The position numbers were made by a program, and so were the translations under genes. Shown one piece after another: positions 20,574 through 32,000 of a stretch of DNA of 64,000 bases. Below the pieces are notes generated by a model. It searched no databases. It had not been told where the DNA came from and saw nothing but the letters and a program-made list of their open reading frames with translations. Each line of letters opens with the position of its first letter. Within the stretch, counting starts at the first letter, position 1. The DNA lies in the NCBI GenBank assembly GCA_021401465.1, contig JADDMT010000002.1, positions 682,001 through 746,000 on the forward strand. The letters run 5' to 3'. This DNA is from Teratosphaeria epicoccoides (taxonomy: Eukaryota; Ascomycota; Dothideomycetes; Mycosphaerellales; Teratosphaeriaceae).

Positions 20574-22204
20574 ATGGGTGGCGGTGCTCAAGAATTAGTT
20601 CGATTGCAAGCTGAAGAAGGCGGGGCGCCATCCGTGTCTGAACGCGATCCTGCGGATCCGGCAAAGAAAAGAGTAGTCGCAGGACCCGATGTCGACGCGA
20701 ATGCGTCAATTGTTGCAAGTGCATCGCAGAATCGCGAGGCTGATGACCGACATGATAGCGCCAATGACATGAGCGACGATGCCCAAGCATTGGCTAATAA
20801 ATCACTGGCTTCAGCAGCGATAGCAGCAAGTGAAAGTTGCGACGAATTCCGAAACCCAGAACAACGCGCCAGCAAGCGAACGGACTCTGCACAAGATGAT
20901 ATGTCCCAACTGCCGGAAGTGATGTATATGCAGCCTGGACCTCGCCGGCCGCCGTCGTCCCTGGACATCAATTCATCGGTGGTCAACATGCAACCGCCCC
21001 CCACACAGACTGATTCCATTGCCAATTCACCAACACTGCGGATGCACACTATCGTACAGCCGGAAAGGTCAGCAAATACTTTGCCCGCAGTCCAACCGTC
21101 ATCGGCGCAGGACGTGCCGGCAATATCCCCTCAAAGTGAGAGGCTACCATCTTTCAGGCAACTGAGCGAACTTGCAGATGTAGCAGCGACGCACCAGACA
21201 CAAAAGGAGCAGCGACCGTATTCTCACCATCACTCGCAGTCCTTTGGTTCAACCTCACAGTCACCACGGCTTCCTTATCATGGACCATTGGCGGTGCAGG
21301 CCTCTCCAGTCAGCCACTATGCAATGAGCGCTAAGTCGCCGACAAGCGCCATTGCTGAGTTGCCTCAAGCGTCGTATGGCTCACCACTTCAGCCTCAGCC
21401 AGCAGCTTACTATGCTGACCGGCGGACCTCCAGCTCAGCGGATGGTGCCATACCGGTAGCACCGCATGCACCACTAGCCCAATCCGTTCAAACACACTCG
21501 GAGTACCAAAGTCAAGTTTCATCGCTACCAGCGTCCTTACCCTCCGCGTCAACGTCTTCGGGCGAGAGCCATGGACCTAATGGCTCTAGTACAGATGGAT
21601 ACAGCACAAGCCACACAACACCGATTGACCAAGCCGGCGGAGAAGCAGCGCAGAGGCAGCTCCCACCGCCTCAGCAAGGTATGGCCATGATGGGTATTGG
21701 TAGTTATACATGCGACTGGCCAGGCTGCAATGCACCGCCGTTCCAAACGCAATACCTGTTGAGGTAGTCAGTCATACTCTACAGGCCAAAGACACCTTGC
21801 TGACCGATTCGTAGCTCCCACCGAAACGTGCATAGCCAAAATCGGCCCCACTACTGTCCGGTACCAGACTGTCCACGGAGCGAAGGCGGTAAAGGCTTTA
21901 AGCGCAAGAACGAAATGATACGGCATGGTCTCGTGCACAACAGTCCTGGTTATATCTGTCCTTTCTGTCCTGATCGGGAACACAAGTATCCCAGACCGGA
22001 CAATCTGCAGAGGTGAGTCAGTTTTCAGATGAGGCAGTGAGACCCTATCACTGACATGGCTGTCCGCCTGACAGGCACGTTCGCGTACACCACGTTGACA
22101 AAGACCGGGATGATCCACAGCTTCGAGAGGTGCTTGCGCAGCGGATCGAAGGCGGAGGCAAGCAGCGGAGACGAAGAACGAACACAGAAGGTCGCCCGCT
22201 ATAA
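20574..22204 (+). CDS. C2H2 zinc-finger protein (three fingers, C-terminal)
   Basis: Exons 20574-21763, 21815-22012 and 22075-22204 are in phase and give 505 residues from the first in-frame ATG. The N-terminal ~400 residues are low-complexity (Ser/Pro/Gln-rich), as in fungal transcription factors. Three zinc fingers follow, each split or bounded by introns: a CxxxxC finger starting YTCDWPGC, a second starting CPVPDC and ending in HGLVH, and a third starting CPFC and ending in HVRVHH. A basic KQRRRR tail is a likely nuclear signal. The true start is unsettled: the same frame is open back to 20379 and reads protein-like there, so a 5' exon or an older, longer N-terminus is possible. Probably a DNA-binding regulator; the target is unknown. 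Confidence 0.75.
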
Positions 22205-23865
22205 TGACGTCAAGATAGAGTGGCTAGTGGAACAAGCATGCCCGCCAGTGGCCTTTCCCTGCGATGACTGCGGCTTCTGGTAGAAGCCGCTCGGGTCAAG
22301 AGCGTCCAAATGGGTAAGCAAGCGAGCGCGATCGGCCTATTTCGACGCGGGCGTTTCGTGGGCGCCGGATACCGCAACAGCTTGAAGATGCCCGCGACTC
22401 TTGCGTGGTGGCACAGGCGCACGTGTGGTGGTGGCAGAGCCGCACGGAGACGCGATTGAAGCCATGGTGTACCGCTCGCCTATCGAGGCGTCGGAGCGCA
22501 AGAACACGAGCCTGATCGTCATCTGGGCGGTGTCGTCAGAACCACGATTGCCACGGCTGTGCTCCATACCCCAATCGCATGAACATTCGCCGTCATGAGC
22601 CTCTCCTTGATCGCTTTATCGCTATTGAGGCCGGAAGTCTTCTCCCGCGACTAAGTTTTGTGCAGCTTGCGAATGCAGCCTATCATTCTTCCGCCCCGAA
22701 CTATGATGTTTGTTCCTGCATAGTCACTGGTCGGCGAATCAACTACTGGTGACCTCGACGTAGTGCCTGGCTAGCACATCGAGCGTTTGTCATTTCAAGG
22801 CTCATGCGAACGACTCGTTTCCTGCGCGCCGTATGCACACGTGACACGACATTGAAGTTTATTGTCAAAGTCACATGGCACGTTCAGCGTCCATGCATCT
22901 GCACTGAGACTGGGAAGAGGGTCATGCCTGTATTTGCGGATCCTCGATTTCTTGGCTCCGTTGGTGATGTTTGTCAGTATCTGCTGTGCACATGTCGCTG
23001 CAAGCTCTGTGTACGTTGAAGTGCTCACCTCCTAGAGAGGCTGCGATCGCGTCCGGCTGTAGCTGCTCAGCTGCTGCTCATCATCATCTCAAACTATGCA
23101 GAGCCGCGCCGGCAAAGGCCGCAGGTGCGGCTCAGACAGGCAAGCAAACTCGCAGTGGCGTTTTCTAGACTGGCTTGACCATGCACACATCTGGTTAAGG
23201 TTCCCAGCGGCGAATTTGCTGCAATATTGAGATCCGAGCAGTGTCAAGATACGGAAATAGGTGTTTCGCCTCAGCTCCAAGGCCGTCGTCATTGCTTAGG
23301 TTTCCAAGAGGACAACGAAGACGAGAATAGCGCGTGATGCCGTCTGGTGATTGTGCTGGTGCTGGACGATCGACCAGTGATCCTCGTCCTACCCCACCAA
23401 CTATGCGTTGCCCACCTCGTGGCCACAGGCGCCTCGGGCCAGTAACTCCTAGCGATTTGGCGGATCTGTGGACCCTGCGTAATGGAGAGTTCGAGGCTCG
23501 AGTCGGCGATGATCTTTCAAAGGAGGAGCGCGGAAGTCGATGGGCGTCAGTCTTTTGGCATTCCCGGACTGTCGTTCCTCCTGCTCGTCTGCTCTCTTTC
23601 TGACTCCAGGCATTGGCAGTGAGGCACAAGATTGTTGTCACTCAGGCAGGATCAGAGGTCGGCCAATACATCACGAGATCGACGCAACTCAAAACGGAGA
23701 CTGCCGTGATTGACATCGGCGAGCATACCAGAACTGCGGAGGAGTGGGTCCAGCAGCTCCAGCTACGCATTGTTCACGCCACGACTCTGGTGGTGAAGGC
23801 AGAGCGGGGTGGCGGTGGTACCACGCGCATTCAAGAGCCCATTGCGGCTGCGTGCGAGGTCTGGC
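22205..23865. other. 1.7-kb stretch without a confident gene
   Basis: Forward frames at 22401-22598 and 23613-23960 look somewhat protein-like, but they lack an ATG, a family match or splice support. Includes the presumed promoter of the PH-domain gene. Confidence 0.35.
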
Positions 23866-25602
23866 ATGGCCATATCGCCATTCGCTCTCACGATGCTTGG
23901 CATGGAGGCAGTCAGAAGAGAGACGGTCGGCCGAGCCCGACGGCTTGGGTTGAGCGATGAGGAAGCCGAGCGGAGTGCTATGAGCGAAGCCATCCAGACT
24001 TTGGGTCTGACCACCACGCCGCAACCACGACCTGCAAGACGCTCCAAGAAAGCGACGAGTTACTACAATTCCTTTCAAACGTCGTGCTCGCCGTCCCATG
24101 ACGAGCCACCGAGTTATGCGCGGGCCGTGCAGCAGCAACCTCCTCCAAGACGGAGTGCGAGCGCGGATGTTCTGCCGGGATATTCCTGCAGCGTCAGCGC
24201 CGAGACAAAGGTCTTGGTAAAGGTCGAATATGAGAATCCACTGCTAGGAGTTTCGGACAGCGAGTGGCAAGAGTTCTACATGGTGGTGCGAGGAACCCTC
24301 TTGAACCTACACAAAGCCAAAGATTTCGGTCCTGGAAAAGTGGTGCGGAGCCATACACTCCAGCACGCTGAGGTTGGGCTGGCAAATGATTCGAACTACA
24401 AGGTACTGATACCGCAGACCAAATTAGCGCGTCTGATCCCAGTTTCTGGACGCAACAAAGCATATCGTAGGGAGCCAAGTCTTTTCAAAGCGGTTGACCA
24501 ACACCTTCTCAGACTTCGAGTGGAAACATACCAACTTGTAGTGGCTCATGCATCAAGAGACGTCATCTACAACCTGATTCGGACCATCAGCGCAGGCATC
24601 GACATTGCGCATGCCATTGACGAACGCCACGAGCCGCGACAATGCACCGTGCCGCGGAGAAGACGGCGGCAGCAAAGACCCAGGAACGATGGCGGCGACA
24701 TGAATGATCCGAATACGGTTGCTGAGCAGGAACGGCTGTTTCGAGAATTGTACCCAGAATTTGCAGAGCAGTCTCGCGCTGCAAGACCTGAACTGGAGCG
24801 GACCAACACGAACGCTACGACCAACACGACTGGTACTCAGGTAGAGACTGTCGCTGGTGCTGACGAGCAAGATGAGATTGACCTCTCAATAATGCGAGAA
24901 GACTTTGCGACTCCAAACACTCCTGCCTCAGTCCAAAGCAGTGAGTCGCAAAGGCCTGGCTTCATGCGCCAGTCCACAGCCTCATCAATGACATGTGCGA
25001 CTTCCGAGAACATGATCTACGCCACATCTCCTGCAAACTTCGACAAAACCGGAAAATGGCAACCGCGAAACACACGGTCACCAGCTCAAGTACAACGATA
25101 CGTCCGCCGCTGCATGCCGGAACTCAAAGCCGACGCCGCACGCGCCAGCGACGTGGTGATCTGCAACGGCAAGCGCATGAGGATAAACTGGAAGATGGAC
25201 TGGCTCGAAGACTTTGAGCTGCAACCACCAACCTACCGCTCACACAATTTCCACCCGCGTCCGGAAATTGTGTGCTCAGCCGGCCCGGGCGGGTCAACGC
25301 TCGAGCGCGCAAACAGCACAGCATCGCAGTCCCCCTCCTCCGGCACAGAGCTCCGACGCTCGCTCGTGAGTTCAGAAAACGAAGCTACCGCAGCAGGCGC
25401 GAGAGAAGAGGTGGAAGACAGCATCGAGCCGATCGACAGCAGTCTCGCACATCTCCGCCTGGACCTCGCGAAAACCGCGACGGCAGACGAAATTCTGTCG
25501 AGTCCCTCGGAACGACATGTGGATGAGGAGCAGAAAGTTCTGCGGGAGAGGAGCAGGCAGTTGATGGGCGCGGAGGCGCATGGGATGTTATTCTGCTTTT
25601 GA
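23866..25602 (+). CDS. PH-domain protein of unknown role
   Basis: One exon; the first real ATG in the frame is at 23866 (MAISPFALTM), giving 578 residues. A region of ~115-250 has PH-domain character: a strand rich in KVLVKVEY, the WQEFYMVVRG strand, a KVVRSHTLQHAEVG strand, a hydrophobic core, and a final helix with ASRDVIYNLIRTISAGIDIAHAID. The N-terminus is basic and the C-terminal half is disordered (Thr/Ser/Glu-rich), with one conserved-looking patch (KADAARASDVVICNGKRMRINWKMDWLEDFEL). PH domains usually bind phosphoinositides or protein partners at membranes; the exact role is unknown. Such proteins are common in filamentous fungi. An upstream exon cannot be ruled out. Confidence 0.8.
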   Translation: MAISPFALTMLGMEAVRRETVGRARRLGLSDEEAERSAMSEAIQTLGLTTTPQPRPARRSKKATSYYNSFQTSCSPSHDEPPSYARAVQQQPPPRRSASADVLPGYSCSVSAETKVLVKVEYENPLLGVSDSEWQEFYMVVRGTLLNLHKAKDFGPGKVVRSHTLQHAEVGLANDSNYKVLIPQTKLARLIPVSGRNKAYRREPSLFKAVDQHLLRLRVETYQLVVAHASRDVIYNLIRTISAGIDIAHAIDERHEPRQCTVPRRRRRQQRPRNDGGDMNDPNTVAEQERLFRELYPEFAEQSRAARPELERTNTNATTNTTGTQVETVAGADEQDEIDLSIMREDFATPNTPASVQSSESQRPGFMRQSTASSMTCATSENMIYATSPANFDKTGKWQPRNTRSPAQVQRYVRRCMPELKADAARASDVVICNGKRMRINWKMDWLEDFELQPPTYRSHNFHPRPEIVCSAGPGGSTLERANSTASQSPSSGTELRRSLVSSENEATAAGAREEVEDSIEPIDSSLAHLRLDLAKTATADEILSSPSERHVDEEQKVLRERSRQLMGAEAHGMLFCF

Positions 25603-26259
25603 TGAGGGCACGAACACCGGTTGATGTGTGTGGCCAGGAAGCACTTGCGATCAACAGCACAGACGGGACGTACAGACAACGCAAAGATGGGCACGCGGGC
25701 TAGTTTTAAGGCGAGGCTTGTTTCCTGGTCCGAACAGGGGGAGGGGATACCCAGTTAGCGACGGCGGGTCGGCAGATTTAATACCCATGATGGTGCGATC
25801 ACGAGACATAGTGGATGGACAGCGCGAGGTGCGAGTGAACACTTTCCAGTTGTTGGAAAGCGACCCCAGTGTATAATGTACAATCATCATTGAGACTTCC
25901 TCAACTGCTTTTCCTCGCTATTGATCTTACACATCCAAGTTGATATCCACATGACGCGTTGCAATGCCGCAGCTGCTTCATGTCGGCAACGAGACATCAA
26001 GATACATATAGCAAGGAGATAAGACGACTGAAACAACAAGCTTTGATCTGCACTTCATCTATGGTTACACGTCACATCAAACGCAGCATCGGCCCGTGGT
26101 AAGAACCCGTAGAACACCACGTTCCACGTTCCACCTCATCGATGCAGCTTCGAGTATACACAGCAACGCCAGGCTCATCTTACCCATCATGCAGAAGCAA
26201 AATGCAAGAAGAAGACGGCGACATCAACTACTCAACCTGCCAGAAGCCAAGTCAGTCAT
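25603..26259. other. Convergent spacer between PH gene and hsp90
   Basis: No gene seen. It holds the 3' ends of two convergent genes. Confidence 0.5.
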
Positions 26260-28377
26260 CTAGTCAACCTCCTCCATAGCGCTCTCGCCCGTAGCCTCCG
26301 CCGGCTTCTCCTCCGAAGCAGCAGCAGCCGCCTCCTCCGATGTCTCAGCCTCCTCATCCACATTCAATCCCAAGCTGACAAGCTTGTGAATGCGCTCTGC
26401 GTAGGCGGCCGGCTCATCGATCGTGAAGCCGGAGACCAGCAGCGACGTCTCGTACAGCAGCGTCGTGATGCTCTTGACCGTCCTGTCGCTCTCGCCGTCC
26501 GCCTCGACCTTCTTCTTCAGCTCCTTGATAATCGGGCTCTTGGGGGAGATCTCGAAAGTCTTCTTGCTGCTCATGTAGCTCGACATGGACGTGTCGCGCA
26601 GGGCCTGTGCCTTCATGATACGCTCCATGTTGGCTGACCAGCCGAATTGGCCGGTACGGATCGCACAAGGGGCGCCGACGAGCTTGTGGCTGACGACTAC
26701 CTTCTCGACCTTCTCCCCGAGCACGTTCTTCAGGCTCTTGGCCAGACTCTCGTACTCCTTCTCTTCCTCCTCGCGCTGCTTCTTCTCCTCCTCAGTCTCC
26801 TCAAGCTCGAAGTCCTTGGTGATGTCGACGAGCTTCTTGCCGTCGAACTCCTTGAGCTGAGTGAAGGCGTACTCATCGATGGGATCAACGAGGAAGAGGA
26901 CCTCGAAGTTCTTGGCCTTTAGAGCGTCGAGGAATGGCGACTTCTCGACGGCCTTGGTGGACTCGCCGGTGATGTAGTACATCTGCTTCTGGTGCTCGGG
27001 CATGCGGGTAATGTAGTCCTGGAGCGAGGTGGTCTCCTCACCGCTCTTGGTGGAGTGGAAGCGGAGAAGCTTGGCAAGGGACTGACGGTTCTGGCTGTCC
27101 TCGTGGATACCGAGCTTGATGTTCTTGGAGAATGCAGTGTAGAATTTGTCGAACTGCTCCTTGTCCTCGGCGATCTCATTGAACAGCTCAAGAGTCTTCT
27201 TGACAATGTTCTTCTTGATGACCTTCATGATCTTGTTTTGCTGGAGAGTCTCGCGAGACAGGTTGAGCGGCAGGTCCTCGGAGTCGACGACACCCTTGAT
27301 GAACGAGAGCCACTCCGGTATGAGGTCGGTCGCATCGTCGGTGATGAAGACGCGGCGAACGTACAGCTTGATGTTATTCTTGGTCTTCTTGGTTTCGAAA
27401 AGGTCGAATGGCGCGCGCTTGGGGACGAAGAGGATAGCGCGGAATTCGAGCTGGCCCTCGACAGAGAAGTGCTTGACAGCAAGGTGGTCTTCCCAGTCGT
27501 TGGACAGCGACTTGTAGAACGCACCGTACTCCTCCTGCGAAATATCCGCCGGGTTACGCGTCCAGATGGGCTTGGTCTTGTTGAGCTCCTCCTCCTCGAT
27601 CTTACTCTCCTTGACCTTCTTGGTCTTCTTCTCCTTCTCCTTGTTTTCCTCTTCATCGTCAACCTCCTCAACCTTGGGCTTCTTCTCGTCATCCTCTTCG
27701 ATCTTTTCCTCAGCCTCCTCATCGGGAACCTCCTTCTCAGTCTCCTTGAGCACGTGGAGGTAGATCGGGTATGAGATGAACTCGCTGTGCTTCTTGACAA
27801 CCTCCTTGATCTTGCTCTCATTCAGGTAGTCGGTCTGCTCATCCTTCAAATGCAGAATGATCTTGGTACCGCGGCCGAGCTGCTCGCCCTCGGTGTCCTG
27901 CTTGATGGTGAAGGTGCCGCCGGCTGCGGACTCCCACACGTACTGCTCATCGTCGTTGTGCTTCGACACCACGGTGACGCGGTCAGCGACAAGGTATGCA
28001 GAGTAGAACCCGACGCCAAACTGCCCAATCATGCTAATGTCGGCACCTGCGGACAGGGCCTCCATGAACTGCTTGGTGCCAGATCGGGCAATGGTACCGA
28101 GGTTGTTGACCAAGTCGGCCTTGGTCATGCCGATACCAGTGTCGCGCAGAGTGAGGGTCTTGTTCTCCTTGTTCGGAATGATGTCGATGCGGAGATCCTT
28201 GCCGCTGTCAAGCTTGCTCGGATCGCTGAGGGCTTCATATCGAATCTTGTCAAGGGCGTCTGATGCGTTGGAAATGAGTTCTCGTAGGAAGATCTCCTTG
28301 TTGCTGTAGACGGTGTTGATGATGAGGCCGAGGAGCTGCGAGATCTCCGCCTGAAACTCGAACGTCTCGCCCGACAT
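26260..28377 (-). CDS. HSP82: Cytosolic Hsp90 chaperone
   Basis: One uninterrupted exon of 705 residues from ATG 28377 to the canonical C-terminal MEEVD that binds TPR co-chaperones. The N-terminal ATPase domain (~1-210) shows the GHKL motifs: the catalytic Glu and Asn in LRELISNASDALD, DTGIGM, and GQFGVGFYSAYLVA. A highly charged Glu/Lys linker (~215-270) follows. The middle domain carries the client and ATP-contact segment around LNLSRETLQQ with its Arg, and the C-terminal dimerisation domain completes the protein. Length and order match yeast Hsp82/Hsc82. It folds kinases and other clients with Hsp70, Sti1, Aha1 and Cdc37. Many filamentous-fungal hsp90 genes contain introns; none is seen here. 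Two perfect GAA..TTC heat-shock-element dimers lie upstream. Confidence 0.98.
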   Translation of the reverse strand: MSGETFEFQAEISQLLGLIINTVYSNKEIFLRELISNASDALDKIRYEALSDPSKLDSGKDLRIDIIPNKENKTLTLRDTGIGMTKADLVNNLGTIARSGTKQFMEALSAGADISMIGQFGVGFYSAYLVADRVTVVSKHNDDEQYVWESAAGGTFTIKQDTEGEQLGRGTKIILHLKDEQTDYLNESKIKEVVKKHSEFISYPIYLHVLKETEKEVPDEEAEEKIEEDDEKKPKVEEVDDEEENKEKEKKTKKVKESKIEEEELNKTKPIWTRNPADISQEEYGAFYKSLSNDWEDHLAVKHFSVEGQLEFRAILFVPKRAPFDLFETKKTKNNIKLYVRRVFITDDATDLIPEWLSFIKGVVDSEDLPLNLSRETLQQNKIMKVIKKNIVKKTLELFNEIAEDKEQFDKFYTAFSKNIKLGIHEDSQNRQSLAKLLRFHSTKSGEETTSLQDYITRMPEHQKQMYYITGESTKAVEKSPFLDALKAKNFEVLFLVDPIDEYAFTQLKEFDGKKLVDITKDFELEETEEEKKQREEEEKEYESLAKSLKNVLGEKVEKVVVSHKLVGAPCAIRTGQFGWSANMERIMKAQALRDTSMSSYMSSKKTFEISPKSPIIKELKKKVEADGESDRTVKSITTLLYETSLLVSGFTIDEPAAYAERIHKLVSLGLNVDEEAETSEEAAAAASEEKPAEATGESAMEEVD

Positions 28378-28482
28378 GTTTGCTGTTGCGTGTGGAAATG
28401 TAGCGAAGTTGAAGTGTTTCTGCCGCGAAAGTCAATGGCTGTTTGTAGCTTCACTGATTTTGGTTCTCACAATCGAGTGTGT

Positions 28483-28492
28483 GGAAGCTTCG
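28483..28492. promoter_or_regulatory. Candidate heat-shock element (proximal)
   Basis: GGAAGCTTCG matches nGAAnnTTCn exactly, ~106 bp upstream of the hsp90 ATG. A full HSE needs a third unit, and the neighbouring positions do not supply one in perfect register. Confidence 0.45.
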
Positions 28493-28737
28493 TAGAGTCT
28501 TCAAGAGTGGGACCAGTGGTCGGGTGTGTTTGCGAGAATGTCTGAGGGATGTGGTGATTGTGGAGAGTGAAAGTGAGATGGCAGGACTGAAGAAGTATCT
28601 GAGGCCAGCTCGTAGAATCTAGCCGACGCTCATGGAATATCTCGCCCGTGCACCAGGCAAACTTCCCCATCGGGTCTAGTGCGGCTCTCGTCGTTGCTAT
28701 GCGGGGCCTGCGACAGTTCTTCACAGAAGGTACGAGA

Positions 28738-28747
28738 AGAATCTTCG
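28738..28747. promoter_or_regulatory. Candidate heat-shock element (distal)
   Basis: AGAATCTTCG matches nGAAnnTTCn, ~360 bp upstream of the hsp90 ATG. GAA units at 28726 and 28736 are exactly 10 bp apart, a spacing seen in gapped HSEs. Confidence 0.4.
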
Positions 28748-29091
28748 CAACGCCATGGCACCGCAAAGAGCCAATATCCCCGAACATGGTGGACATTCTT
28801 CGGAGGATCACTACTACGCAGCTGAAGGCATGTGATAATGGTCCGAGTCGTGACCCTCTTTGGATGCCTGAAAGCTATCCGAAAACATGTGAAAACGTTC
28901 GAACGATGGTGGAAACCAGAATTGTGTCGCGATCATCTGTCGAATATGTGAGACGGCTGGACTACTACGAGAAGCCTATGCAAGCCTGCCAGTGTCCGTA
29001 ACGCCATACATATTCAAGCTTGCCCTGAGTGCGTCCACTCCAACAATCTTAAGAATCACCAACCACGCACCCAGCACAGACAAGCATCCTC
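28748..29091. other. Spacer between kinesin-5 3' end and hsp90 promoter
   Basis: A forward frame of 117 codons (28648-29001) overlaps here but starts within the hsp90 promoter and shows no family feature. I treat the stretch as non-coding. Confidence 0.45.
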
Positions 29092-32000
29092 TCAATCACT
29101 CCCTCGAGACCTCAACCTTCTCCCGCCCCCAGGCCCAGCACTCGCACTCAAATTTGCGCCCATTGGCGGGATATTCTCTCTGCCCCCCGCCCCCACCACC
29201 GTCATCCTCGCCGCACTCCTCTTCATCGGCAATTTGCTCTCAATCTGCGACGACGCCAACGGATCAGTCTTCTGTCTCTTCAACAAATTCTTGTTCGTGG
29301 CAGGAAAGATGTTTTCACCACTCTCAACGCAAGCGGGGAGAGCTACAACTCCCGCCTTTGATTGGGCGTGGTAGCCGTTTGCGCCCGTTGACACTGCCAC
29401 GGAAAGCACATTAGCATCCAATTCGCGCAGGCTTGGGGTAGAACTTGCGGTTTGCGGCCTGCTGGTTGGTGCTGAGGCTCTAATGGAGGGCAGGTTCAGG
29501 ACGGGTGGGGTGTCGGTGAAGACTGCGGTTTTGGTGGGACTTGACTTTGATGAGCTGGACGAGGTGTTCTTTGTCGGAGAACGCTTGCTCGGTGACTTTA
29601 TCGGCGAGCTGGGACGTTGCGAAGGCTCATCGGAAGTTCCGCGCAGACGGCCGAGCAAGCTCTCGTGTGCTTCCGTGCGCGGGAGGGCGGTCGGGTATGA
29701 ATATTGGGTCTTCGCCGGTGTCTCGCCAGTCGTGACGTACTCAACAATCTGAGCTGATTGCACATCGCTGCGGAGGAGGCTGAGTGCTTGGCGCACATCT
29801 CCATCAACACCAAGCACGGGCAGAGTATCGAGCAATGTACCAGCGCGCTCATTCATGTCACTGTCCAGCGTCTTGGTGCGCTCGTAGGAAGTATCCAAAT
29901 GCTTGCCAATGCCATTGTAGCTCTGCTGGACGTTTCTGGCCAGTTGTCCCAGGCTAGCAGTGTGCACGACATGATGCTCATCATTCTGCACGCGCACCCT
30001 CGCCAAGATGTCGTCTAGTGCAACAAGCTGGCTATCCATCTGTCGCATCTGGCCATCCACGATACGGATAGTCTCACCGTGGACTGTTCTCGTGGTCTCG
30101 GTGAGCTTGCCAATCTTGTCGGTTGCGGCAGTCCAGTCGTGTCGAATCTTGCTCTTGACAGTATCTCTAGACTTGATGGATGAGTCGATCAGCGCCTGAG
30201 CGTTGGCATTCCAGAGATCCATGCCGGTGCCATACTCCTGCTGCGCCACCCGATACTCATCCTCTGAAGTCTTGATGCGCTTGTTGGCACTTTCTACGTA
30301 GCCATTCAGTCGAGCTTCTTGGGTCGCCGCTGAATCGTTAATCAGACCAGTGATTTTGGCGAGGAGAGACTCCCGCTCAGTCGCTGCTGTCTGCCGCTCG
30401 GATTCGACAGCGTCCTGCAATTGCTGTTGCGAAGTTTGGCCAGCTTGAACAAAAGTGGCACTCGACGCTGCAATCTGCTGGCGCAACTTCTCTGCCTCGA
30501 CCTGTTGCTCGTTCATCTTCTTGATGAGCATTTCGAAGATGCTCTTGAACTCTTTACCGAGGGAGACGTAGGACTGCTCCAGCTGTGCGTGGAAGCCGTC
30601 CAGCTCAGTGGCAATCCCAGCACTGATGCGTTGCGCTGCAGCAGAAAGGTCGTTGAGGCCGGAGCCCACCTTCTGCTTCACGTCTTCGCGAAGTCCACTG
30701 ATCTCTTCCAAGACGTGGTCCATTTCATCCTTGGCCTTGCTCGTCTGCGCGTTGACCTCAGCCTCCGAGTTCTGGAAAGCTGCGCTCTTCTCTTGCAAAA
30801 AAGTTTGCGACGATTGCAGCTCTCGAAGTTCATCGGTCACGAATGACTGCATGCGACCGGATAAGGCGGCGAGTAGGACTTGTTGCTGGCCTCGCAAAGC
30901 CTCAATGCGCTCTTCCACGGCGGCAGTGGTATCAGCCACGTGCGCTTGTGAGTCTGCCCACTTGCCCCGATTCATGGATTGTAGGTCTGAGCGCCTCCGC
31001 AGCTTCGAATGTAGGCGACTGACGTGATCAGTGGTTGTGCCCAGGGCGCCCAGGAGATCCTCCCCAATGCCAGCAAGCTTCTCCTCGGTCTGCTCATGCG
31101 CTTTCCGCAAGCAAGCTTCCTCAGCAAGATTGCGCTTGGTGTGTGCGAGCACTATCTCGGTCCTGTCCAGCACACTCTTGGTACCCTCCAACAGCTCTCG
31201 TGTCCTCTCGTTGTCTTTCTTAATGCTCTGGAAGTTTGTTGTCAGGACGAACAGCTCCTGCACCTTGTTTCGCAGATTCGCCTCCATGGTCTCGATCCGA
31301 TCTTTCTGCTCCTCGGCCAGGATCCTGCGGCTCTCTGACTCTGTTGTGATCTCCTCGTATGACTCGCTTGTCAGGTATACGCCGTTTCGCTGCCGAGTTG
31401 CGATCAACTCAGATTTGAGCTTCTCAATCTCTGATGTGTACTCCTTCAGTAGCGTCTTCTTGGACACCATCTGGTTTACTTGTGGTTTGTTGCGGATGTT
31501 CTTCGCCCGGAAAGCATAGTCGAGTGTGCTAATAGTTTCCTCGAGGTTACTCTTGGCTGGAGAGAGGGTGGCAATGATGCACGTCTTTGTGCGGCCTCCC
31601 AGCGAATCTTGCAGAAGACGTGTGAGTTTGGATTCTCTGTATGGGATGTGGCTGCTCTTGTCCACGAGTGCGTTGATGACCCGTCCCAAAGTCAGCAAGG
31701 ACTTGTTGATCAGACCAGCCTCTGCTGCTCGTTTGTTCTCAGCTCCGGAGCGTTGGATGTTCTCTGAGCCAGCCAGATCGACCAAGTTGAGTTTTCCGGC
31801 CGATACATAGTCCTCGCCCGTTTCCGTCGCCCTCTTCACGTATACTGTTATGGTGAAGACGGTGTGCGAGCGCGAAGACAGATCATTGCACTTGGTTGCT
31901 GCAACTTGTCTCTTGTGACTGCCTTCCCGCAGGAGCTGGATGCCCTTCGACGCACTCTTAATGTGGCTCTCTTCCATGCCCTGGACCAGAGTGGTCGTCC

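Noticed and set aside
22401..22598. Protein-like forward frame (contains VVVAEPHGDAIEAMVYRS)
   Set aside because: No ATG before it, stops close by, and the reverse strand is equally open; no splice pair found.
26992..27774. 260-codon Leu-rich forward frame inside hsp90
   Set aside because: Antisense of the Glu/Lys-rich linker and middle domain; hsp90 is certain.
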